From: Thermoplasmata archaeon
GTDB lineage: Archaea; Thermoplasmatota; Thermoplasmata; Lutacidiplasmatales; UBA184
Direction of reading: 5' to 3'
Length of the DNA stretch: 6,230 bases
NCBI GenBank assembly: GCA_030042955.1
Contig: JASHYQ010000163.1
Coordinates: forward strand, 1 to 6,230
Each line of letters starts with the position of its first letter. Position 1 is the first letter of the stretch. The position numbers were made by a program, and so were the translations under genes. Shown one piece after another: positions 1-5,684 of the stretch. Under the pieces are notes generated by a model, which did no database searches, had not been told where the DNA came from, and saw only the letters and a list, made by a program, of their open reading frames with translations.

Positions 1-3000
1 CCGAGCAGTATCACCCAGCGGCGGTCGAAAAGGCCGCCCGCGCTCTCTGGGCGACGCGGGGATTCCCGCGTCCGGACGGGGTCGTCGGCCGCGGGACCGC
101 CCCCCTTCTCCACCAGTACGAGGGAGCCTATACCGTCGGGGATGACCCCGGCCTGGTCCTCTTCCGCGCGGTAGCCGCCGACGTCACCGCCCGGTACCTT
201 GCGATCGCAGGGCGGCGGGCCCTCGGCACATTGCGCCACGACGCGGAGGTCGGGGACGACCACGTCGCGCCCCTCCTTGGGGCGCTTTCCGTCTGGGTGG
301 GTGGAGAGGCCGGACTTCCGTACGACACCGGCGACCGGCGGGACCGGGTCGAGGCGATTCTCGGCCGCATGGCGGGCCTGGGCCTCGTGGTGACCCGGGA
401 CGCCTCCTTGCGGATCTGTCCTCACTGCGCCTCGCCCCGGAGCCCCGAACGAATCGTCTACGCGGAGGAGGAGGGAGACACCTACCTCGTGCGATTCGGC
501 ACGGTGGACAACGGACGCCGCGTGCAACTCCTCGTCTGGGTCGACGCCCCGTGGCGACTCCTGGGGGCGACCGCTCTGCTGCTGAACCCGGAGCTTCCGT
601 ACGTCGTGGCGAGGTACCGCCGCAAGGACGTTGACGAGCTCGTCCTGACCTCCCGCTCCTCCCTGGCCCGCCTCGTCGACTGGCTCCCGGGCGCGGAGGT
701 GGAGGTGGTCGAGGAGCACCTCGGCTCACATTGGTCCGGCCGCCCGTACGAGTACCCCCTTCGTGCGGAATTCCCGATGGGCGGGGAGTTGACCGCCCCG
801 GGGGGCACGCTCCAGGCGGTTCCCGACGTCGGCGACAGCGGAACGGGCATCGTTCCATTGGTACCGGGTCACGGAGGCACCGATGCGCAGATCGCCGAGC
901 GAATCGGTGTGACCGGCTGGCCGCTCGTGACCACCCGAGGCCAGCTCGCGAGGACGTTGATGCACAAGTACGCGGGGCTCGACCTCGCCACCGCGAGCGA
1001 GTTCGTGCTCCGCGACCTCGGTGACAGCGGCGCGGTCTTCGCCCACCTGCGAGTCCGTCGGGGGGTCCCGCACTGTGCGATCTGTGGCACGTCGCTCGTC
1101 TGGGCGCCGGGCCGGGCGTGGTGTCTGGAGCCCTCCCGGCTGCCGCCGGAACGGCGCGCGGCCTACCTCCGTCTCCTCCCCCGCGACCCCCCGATGAGCC
1201 AGATCGAAGTCGCGGCGTGGCCCGTCAGCGACTCGACCACGCAGCCGCCGGGTCGGGGGAATGCCACCTTGCTCGAGTGCCCGCAGTGCGAGCGGCTGGA
1301 GCCGCTCGGAGCGGACCCCGCCTGCGGCTGCGGGGGAACCCGTCGGCCGGTCACTCGTCCCCTCCTCCCCTCGATTGGAGCGAAGCTGGGCGCCTGGGCC
1401 CGGTTCGACCCGTTCCCTCCCGGGGATGCCGTTTGGATCTACCTCAACGAGCGTCGCCGAGCCCCAGCGCTCACCCACCACCTCGCCGTCATGTCGGGCG
1501 TGGTTGGTGCCCCTGCCGACCTCGGCCTCACGGTGCTCCCCGGCGGTTCCGACGCAGCGGTGGCTGAGCCGGTCGCCGCCTTCGGGGCCGACGCGGTCCG
1601 CTGCGCCGTGGTCCGGGGGGAGCTCGCGCAGCAGCCCGGCTCGACGCTCGCCCAGCGGAGCGCCCAGGAAGGCCGCCTGCTGACGCAGTACTGGCAGGTC
1701 GCCCGGGAGATCCTCGAGCGGATCGACCCGACCCTGCTGACGGCGTTGGGCCCATCGATCGCGGGCTTCCTCTCGGAGCTCGAGGTCGAGGACCGAGCGG
1801 TGCTCGCCCGCTGGGAGCGGGTCCGGGTCGCGACGATTGCCGACTACGACGGGCAGTCCTGTGCACGAGCGTACCGCCGCCTCTCCCGGTTCCTCTCGAA
1901 CGACCTCCCACGGTATCGCGCGCTGGTCGCTCCCCGCCTAGAGCCCGCGGCCGCGGCCCCCTCCCGTCGGGCCGCCCTCCGCACGCTCCACCATCTCCTT
2001 CGGGAGAGTTCCCTCCTGCTGGGTCCGGTTGCGCCCCACACCTCCGAACTCGTGTATGGCGCGACCACCTCAGCGGGGACGAGTCTCTTCGAGGCCTCGC
2101 TCGAGCCGGTCAACGCGAATCTGGTGGAGGGGGAACGGGCGAGCGCGTGGGACCGGTGGCAGACGGTGCTGGACGCGGTCGGTCGCTTCCGCACGACGTT
2201 CGGTGTCCCGTCGGCGACCCCGCTGCCGAGCGTGGTGGTCGTCGTGGGCCTCGAAGACGAGGCCCAGGCGCTCCGCAGTGACCGTCCGACCCTGGAGCGG
2301 CTCGCGCGGGTGGGGCACTTCGAGGCGTTCGGGCCCGCGACCCCTTGGCCCGGTCGGCGACGAGAACTCGAACCGGTGCTCTCCGAGATTCAGAAGGTCT
2401 ACCCGAGCGAAGCGACGCAGATCGCCCATATCCTTCGGCACCAGCAGGCCCACCGGCGGGACGCGTCGGCCGCGGCCGGGGAACTCTCCGTGGTCCTCCA
2501 GGGGACTCCTCGCCGAATCCTTCCCGCGATGGTCACCTACACGGAGCGCCTCCCCGAGCGGATGGTACCCGCGTCGTGGCGGCTCGGAGAAATGTACGTC
2601 GAGCTGCCGGCAGCGCATCCGCTGCCGGCTCGGATTCCTCCGCCTCTCTCCCCCGACGCCTTCTGCCTGGTCCGGCGGGTCGAGCGGGAGCTCCGTCGCC
2701 CGGCCTCCACGCCCGGCCAAGTGCGTCCCCCTCTTGTCGTCGCGACCCTCGACCCGCTCGCAAAGGAGCTCCGCCGGGTCGCCCCGGCCCTGGCCACCTA
2801 CCTCGGCGTCCCCGAAGTCCGCGTCATCGACGACGTCCGGGAGTTCCCCCTCTCCGAGACCACGCGCGGCCGAACCAAGACCGGCGTCCGCTGGTGGCTT
2901 CACCTCCCGGGTCTCGCTCCCCGGCCGGGTCACGTCAAGCAACATCCCTCGCGCCCCGCGGGGTTCCGCATCCGGCCCTCGCGGCCTTCTTCGGAGATGG

Positions 3001-4895
3001 CGGAGGCGTCGTACGACTACGCCTCTCCCGAGCACATCGCGCGCGAAGAGCAGGTCCGGGCCCTCATGGGGGAGCTCGACGGCGTGCTCGGCGCCCCCCT
3101 GCTCGGCTTCGCCAAGACCGCGGGGGCCTGGGATGCCGGCCTCCAGTCGCGGGCCGCGTTCGAGGCCGCCTCATTCGACACCCTCGCGGCCTTGCCCGGG
3201 TTCGGCTGGCCGCTCGCCGAGGCTCTCGTCGTCAAGTTCGGACGGACGCCTCCGCCCCGTCCCTCGTGGGGGCTGCGTCGCGCGCAGGGTCTCGCAACGG
3301 AGCGCGACGGGAACTCGACCCGTGTCGGTTCGGGGCCGACGGTGTCCGTAGAGACGGCCCGCGGGGTCGCGCCGACCGGGTCCGGGGATCTCGCAGGAGC
3401 CTCACCGGGGGAGAGTTGGCCGGGGACGCGCTCCGAATTCCGCCCTGCACGCGGGGTCGCCCCCTCGCCATCGCTTCCAGCAAGGGCGCCCGAGCTTCAC
3501 GCACCCCTTGCTCCCCTCTCCCAGTTGCCGCAGGTCGCCGCACCTGCCCCCCTCCCACCCCCGCTGCCGGGTGCCGCTGTCTCGCCCTTTCCCGCGCCGG
3601 TCCTCCCGGTACAAGCTGTCGAACCGGTTGCGCCTCCTCCTGAGCAGGCGCCCCTGCCTCTGCAGGGCATCCCGCCCACCGCTCCGCCCCCGCCCACCGC
3701 GCCGGAACCTGGGGAGAGAGAGGACGAAACTCACCCAGCGACCCATGGACCTCCTCGGGAGCTCCCCCCGTTCGGGTCCGGCTTGGAAGAGACGGAGCCT
3801 CCGACCGGACCTACCGAGCCCCTCCCCCCAGGACTCGACGGTGCGGTACCGACCGAGGTCCCTCCCCCGGCCACCTCCGAGGCCGGTCCTGCGGACCTCG
3901 AAATCTCCCCGGAGCAGATCGCCGAGGAGCCCCCCGTTGCCACCGGGGAATCCGATGCGGAGGATGCAGGAGCCGGACCCCCCACCGAGGAGGTCGAGTC
4001 AATCCCATCCTCCGAGGGGCCAGTTCCTGAGATGGAGGCGTCTCCTACCGAAGAACCACCCTCCGCGCCACCCGAGGCGAGCTTCGAGAGTTCTTCCTCG
4101 CTGCCCACCCCGCCTCCCGAGGTTCTCGAGGAGGTTCCTTCCACCCCCCAGGCTCCGCCAGGCGTGGAACCGGCGGAGCCGCTCGCCGAGGCCCCCATGC
4201 CGGAGCTAGCGGCTGATCGGCTCCCCCTTCAGCCGGAGGAAGCGGCGGCTCCTTCGTCCGAACCCACTCCTCCAGCTTCCGTCCAACTGCCCGCGGTCTC
4301 CGCCCCCGAGCCCCTAGCCCTTCCGTCCACCATTCCGGTCCAACCCGCGTTGGCGGTCCCGTCCCCGGCTGCTCTCTCGCCGGTGGTTCCTCCCACGCCT
4401 CTGATGGAGGCCGTCGCACCGTCCGAGCCGGTTCCAGCCCCGCCCGCGGTCATCCCGTGGGGCGTGCAGGTGATCGTGTCTCCGTCGTACCTCCTGCCCT
4501 TGCGAGAGTTCCTGGACATGACCTCGGCGGGGCACCGCGGCGTAGCCGTCGTCCGGGAGTCCCCGGAGCGCCTCCGGACCCATATCGGTCCCCGACCGGC
4601 CGAGGTGTACTGGTTGACGAACCTCGGCCGCGGCCTCACCGTCAAGCCGAACGACCTGGCGGCGTACGGGGCCTTCCTCGAGACGGCGGTGGACCGGGAC
4701 CGAGTGACCGCCTTCTTCCTCGAGGGGATCGAGTACCTGGTGCGGCTCCATGGGATCGACCGGATGGTGGCGCTCCTCACGACGTTCCATGCCCAAGCGG
4801 TCGCCCATGAGGCGCGGGTGTGGGTCTGCGTCCACCCGAACCTCATCGCGCCGGCCGACTTGGACCGGCTCGTCGCGGCGTTCGCCCACTCCTAG
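1..4895 (+). CDS. Catalytically degenerate isoleucyl-tRNA synthetase paralogue fused to HhH, Pro/Glu-rich linker and DUF835 (5' partial)
   Basis: The frame is open at the left edge (first full codon at position 3, residue 1 here) and stops at TAG 4893-4895, giving at least 1630 residues. An internal TTG at 231 is not the start, because recognisable synthetase sequence lies upstream of it; the true start is probably only a few codons outside the window. Residues ~1-950 follow the IleRS domain order: Rossmann half with QYEGxxT (38-44) and ARYLAIAGRR; CP1 editing insertion with CPHC (139-142), APW (182-184) and GTGIVPLVPGHGGTD (280-294); CAIC (358-361); second Rossmann half ending in FGADAVR (527-533); anticodon-binding helices containing LARW (601-604); and an IleRS-type C-terminal domain. 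HIGH aligns to PGLVL (49-53), EGxDQ to IYLNE (479-483), SRQRYWG to SDSTTQP (409-415) and KMSKS to LPGGS (512-516), so tRNA charging is not expected. Then follow HhH (~1058-1080), a low-complexity linker and DUF835. IleRS is favoured over ValRS/LeuRS by the PGHG editing motif and the PHCxxCxTxL-like block. Function is unknown; a tRNA-binding or sensing role is inference. Confidence 0.85.
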   Translation, partial: EQYHPAAVEKAARALWATRGFPRPDGVVGRGTAPLLHQYEGAYTVGDDPGLVLFRAVAADVTARYLAIAGRRALGTLRHDAEVGDDHVAPLLGALSVWVGGEAGLPYDTGDRRDRVEAILGRMAGLGLVVTRDASLRICPHCASPRSPERIVYAEEEGDTYLVRFGTVDNGRRVQLLVWVDAPWRLLGATALLLNPELPYVVARYRRKDVDELVLTSRSSLARLVDWLPGAEVEVVEEHLGSHWSGRPYEYPLRAEFPMGGELTAPGGTLQAVPDVGDSGTGIVPLVPGHGGTDAQIAERIGVTGWPLVTTRGQLARTLMHKYAGLDLATASEFVLRDLGDSGAVFAHLRVRRGVPHCAICGTSLVWAPGRAWCLEPSRLPPERRAAYLRLLPRDPPMSQIEVAAWPVSDSTTQPPGRGNATLLECPQCERLEPLGADPACGCGGTRRPVTRPLLPSIGAKLGAWARFDPFPPGDAVWIYLNERRRAPALTHHLAVMSGVVGAPADLGLTVLPGGSDAAVAEPVAAFGADAVRCAVVRGELAQQPGSTLAQRSAQEGRLLTQYWQVAREILERIDPTLLTALGPSIAGFLSELEVEDRAVLARWERVRVATIADYDGQSCARAYRRLSRFLSNDLPRYRALVAPRLEPAAAAPSRRAALRTLHHLLRESSLLLGPVAPHTSELVYGATTSAGTSLFEASLEPVNANLVEGERASAWDRWQTVLDAVGRFRTTFGVPSATPLPSVVVVVGLEDEAQALRSDRPTLERLARVGHFEAFGPATPWPGRRRELEPVLSEIQKVYPSEATQIAHILRHQQAHRRDASAAAGELSVVLQGTPRRILPAMVTYTERLPERMVPASWRLGEMYVELPAAHPLPARIPPPLSPDAFCLVRRVERELRRPASTPGQVRPPLVVATLDPLAKELRRVAPALATYLGVPEVRVIDDVREFPLSETTRGRTKTGVRWWLHLPGLAPRPGHVKQHPSRPAGFRIRPSRPSSEMAEASYDYASPEHIAREEQVRALMGELDGVLGAPLLGFAKTAGAWDAGLQSRAAFEAASFDTLAALPGFGWPLAEALVVKFGRTPPPRPSWGLRRAQGLATERDGNSTRVGSGPTVSVETARGVAPTGSGDLAGASPGESWPGTRSEFRPARGVAPSPSLPARAPELHAPLAPLSQLPQVAAPAPLPPPLPGAAVSPFPAPVLPVQAVEPVAPPPEQAPLPLQGIPPTAPPPPTAPEPGEREDETHPATHGPPRELPPFGSGLEETEPPTGPTEPLPPGLDGAVPTEVPPPATSEAGPADLEISPEQIAEEPPVATGESDAEDAGAGPPTEEVESIPSSEGPVPEMEASPTEEPPSAPPEASFESSSSLPTPPPEVLEEVPSTPQAPPGVEPAEPLAEAPMPELAADRLPLQPEEAAAPSSEPTPPASVQLPAVSAPEPLALPSTIPVQPALAVPSPAALSPVVPPTPLMEAVAPSEPVPAPPAVIPWGVQVIVSPSYLLPLREFLDMTSAGHRGVAVVRESPERLRTHIGPRPAEVYWLTNLGRGLTVKPNDLAAYGAFLETAVDRDRVTAFFLEGIEYLVRLHGIDRMVALLTTFHAQAVAHEARVWVCVHPNLIAPADLDRLVAAFAHS
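3..2855 (+). other. IleRS-derived region with lost active site (residues ~1-951)
   Basis: This is the synthetase-like part of the large gene. The alignment to IleRS was made by eye from remembered family motifs. Structural landmarks are kept: W406 of the W-x-[IV]-S strand, the CPQC (426-429) and CGC (441-443) cysteines, W604 of the anticodon domain, and a C-terminal portion with spacing like archaeal IleRS. Chemistry landmarks are not: HIGH, WDxHG, SRQRYWG, EGxDQxxGW and KMSKS are all substituted. In the editing pocket the Thr-rich TTTPW is VDAPW (180-184) and the conserved His of GTGxVH is P285, while the conserved Asp of GHGxxD remains as D294. The reading frame is unbroken and composition is normal, so this is a maintained paralogue rather than a decaying pseudogene. 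Confidence 0.8.
3000..3245 (+). other. Helix-hairpin-helix segment (residues ~1000-1081)
   Basis: An alpha-helical stretch lies just after the IleRS-like C-terminal domain. It ends with LAALPGFGWPLAEAL (1061-1075), matching the helix-hairpin-helix pattern LxxLPGIGPxxAxxL. The preceding segment, with AGLQSRAAFEAASFDTL, resembles the first helix and loop that normally precede such a hairpin. HhH motifs usually contact nucleic-acid backbone but also occur in protein-protein modules. There is one clear hairpin here, so binding strength and partner cannot be judged. Confidence 0.6.
3246..4440 (+). other. Low-complexity Pro/Glu/Ala/Ser-rich linker (residues ~1082-1480)
   Basis: About 400 residues dominated by Pro, Glu, Ala and Ser, with almost no aromatic residues and no predicted fold, joining the HhH segment to DUF835. 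The first part (to about 3500) is basic and Gly-rich and holds two ARGVAP motifs exactly 90 bp apart (3357-3374 and 3447-3464). The rest becomes acidic with runs such as PPPEV and EEPPS. The coding strand is strongly pyrimidine-rich, which produces long spurious open frames on both strands. It is probably a flexible or extended spacer. Confidence 0.8.
4449..4892 (+). other. C-terminal DUF835 domain (residues ~1483-1630)
   Basis: The final ~145 residues match DUF835, an archaeal domain of unknown function often found at the C-terminus of multidomain or signalling-type proteins in Thermoplasmatota and methanogens. Recognisable blocks are the opening strand after IPWG (1484-1487), GHRGVAVVRESPERLR, VYWLTN (1535-1540), a helix, FFLEGIEYLVRLHGIDRMV from 1571, and a final strand VWVCVHPNLI. 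The hydrophobic strand ending in acidic-Gly (FFLEG) resembles a Walker-B-type strand, but no Walker A loop is present. The call is from motif memory, not a profile search. Confidence 0.75.
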
Positions 4896-4963
4896 TCTAC
4901 CCCGCGGGAGAGGGCGAAGAGGTCGGAGGAAGGGGTTGCCCTATCGCTGGCGGTTGCGCTACC
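4896..4963. other. Convergent intergenic gap
   Basis: These 68 bp separate the 3' ends of the large plus-strand gene and the minus-strand surface-protein gene. I see no T-rich tract or strong hairpin on either strand that would clearly terminate transcription. The only pattern is an imperfect 12-bp direct repeat, GGTTGC(C/G)CTA(T/C)C, at 4934-4945 and 4952-4963. Confidence 0.6.
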
Positions 4964-5545
4964 CTACGGGCAGGTTCCGACCGCCGAGCACTGCTGGCTG
5001 ACCTCGGTCACGCTGTTGAGCGTGATCGTGCCACTCGCGGGCGAGCCCAGGTCGTAGAGCAGCGTGAAGACGATCGCCGCGCCCGGGGCGGTCGCCTGAG
5101 TCTCCACGTAGCTCGTGACCTGCGTGATCCCCGCTCCCGTCGAGACCGTGAAGGCGAGTTCGACCTCGGTGTTCACCGGTGCCGTCGTGGCCTCCGTGAA
5201 CTTCCAGTAGTGTGCCAGGTCACCGGCGGTGGGGGTGTTGATGGCGTAGGTGGTGGCCGCGCCCGCCAGAACCGTCGGGGCCGTCACGGTTGCCGAAAGT
5301 ACGGTGGGCAAGGTGCCCGGAACCGTAGAGACTCCTACGCTGGTCTCCGTCCAGTAGGCGATCCCGTTGGTGGCGTGGTAGTTCCCTCCGCCGACCTCGG
5401 TTGTGCTGTTCGTCACGGTGAAGGCCGCGGAGGCGACCCAGCCCCCCGTCAACAGCAGCATCACGATGAGAGTTCCACCAAGGATCGTTCGGCGAGTCAC
5501 GCGAGCTTGTCCCGGAGTCTGTCGGAGTTCGTTGTAGAGTGCCAC
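4964..5545 (-). CDS. Small exported protein with C-terminal Cys-x5-Cys motif (tandem copy A)
   Basis: A 193-residue protein of no family I can name with confidence. I chose the GTG at 5545-5543 as start because GGAGGTG (5558-5552) lies six bases upstream with a TATA-like box about 40 bp upstream. The frame is also open further 5', but that region is Arg/Pro/Ser-rich non-coding sequence. N-terminus: VTRRTILGG (residues 16-24), a hydrophobic stretch 21-37, then ASA before AFT (38-43), a plausible signal-peptidase site after A40. The TRRTIL sequence also resembles a twin-arginine motif weakly. The mature part is Thr/Ala/Val-rich with alternating hydrophobics, suggesting beta-sandwich folding, and includes TEVGGG (49-54), TAGD, APVNTEVEL and YVETQAT. 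It ends CSAVGTCP; C186 and C192 are its only cysteines and could form a disulfide outside the cell. It is a paralogue of the gene upstream (about 41 of 92 C-terminal residues identical without gaps, counted by hand). A surface-layer, pilus-like or TasA/camelysin-like filament role is possible but unproven. Confidence 0.8.
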   Translation of the reverse strand: MALYNELRQTPGQARVTRRTILGGTLIVMLLLTGGWVASAAFTVTNSTTEVGGGNYHATNGIAYWTETSVGVSTVPGTLPTVLSATVTAPTVLAGAATTYAINTPTAGDLAHYWKFTEATTAPVNTEVELAFTVSTGAGITQVTSYVETQATAPGAAIVFTLLYDLGSPASGTITLNSVTEVSQQCSAVGTCP

Positions 5546-5551
5546 GAAGGG

Positions 5552-5558
5552 CACCTCC
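5552..5558 (-). promoter_or_regulatory. Shine-Dalgarno site deciding the GTG start of gene A
   Basis: GGAGGTG on the minus strand is a perfect complement to the archaeal 16S rRNA 3' tail (CACCUCC). Six bases (CCCTTC) separate it from the GTG start at 5545. It fixes the start here rather than at the longer in-frame ATG start codons upstream. Confidence 0.75.
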
Positions 5559-5581
5559 ACTGCGTAGCTCGCGGACGCCTG

Positions 5582-5593
5582 TACTAAAATATG
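5582..5593 (-). promoter_or_regulatory. TATA-like box of exported-protein gene A
   Basis: On the minus strand this reads CATATTTTAGTA, the most AT-rich island in this very GC-rich window. Its centre is about 43 bp upstream of the GTG start. With the usual archaeal distance of about 25 bp from TATA box to transcription start, RNA would begin near 5560-5565, leaving a short leader just containing the SD. No clear purine-rich BRE is visible upstream because a GC hairpin lies there instead. Confidence 0.65.
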
Positions 5594-5612
5594 GGGGTCC
5601 GCAGGAACCCCC
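5593..5612 (-). terminator. GC hairpin abutting the TATA-like box; possible terminator of gene B or operator
   Basis: GGGGGTCC (5593-5600) pairs with GGA-A-CCCCC (5604-5612) around a GCA loop: eight base pairs with one bulged A. On the minus strand the stem is followed at once by ATATTTTAG, so transcripts of the upstream gene would meet a GC stem then a short U-rich stretch. The same AT stretch is the TATA-like box of gene A. It may end transcription of gene B, bind a regulator, or both. The U tract is short, so termination is uncertain. Confidence 0.4.
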
Positions 5613-5655
5613 CCGGAGGCCCGACCCGGCGGGGACCCTCTTTGGCGGCTGGGAT

Positions 5656-5670
5656 GGTCCGGCGAGGACC
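5656..5670. repeat. Short perfect inverted repeat downstream of gene B
   Basis: GGTCC-GGCGA-GGACC forms a 5-bp stem with a 5-base loop, 15 bp beyond the stop codon of gene B. No T tract follows on the minus strand. It may be part of the 3' structure of the gene B transcript or may be chance in GC-rich DNA. Confidence 0.3.
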
Positions 5671-5684
5671 TTGCCATCGCCCGG

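Noticed and set aside
231..3643. Other-frame open frames on both strands over the synthetase region (for example 2345-3643 and 2070-3035)
   Set aside because: High-GC shadows of the real frame, with Arg/Pro/Ala/Ser-biased composition and no recognisable domain.
3402..4419. Long antisense and alternate-frame open frames across the linker
   Set aside because: They arise from the Pro/Glu-rich, pyrimidine-biased coding strand; their translations are Arg/Gly/Pro-rich with no motif.
231..4895. TTG at 231 as the start of the large gene
   Set aside because: In-frame sequence from position 3 to 230 holds IleRS N-terminal features (QYEGxxT at 114-134 and the ARYLAIAGRR strand), so the gene begins upstream of the window.
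3..4895. Functional IleRS
   Set aside because: HIGH, KMSKS and other substrate motifs are all replaced in an intact frame, and no frameshift could hide them elsewhere.
4934..4963. Imperfect 12-bp direct repeat in the convergent gap as a regulatory or attachment site
   Set aside because: Only 10 of 12 bases match, there are two copies, and no mobile-element genes or tRNA lie nearby; chance similarity is likely.
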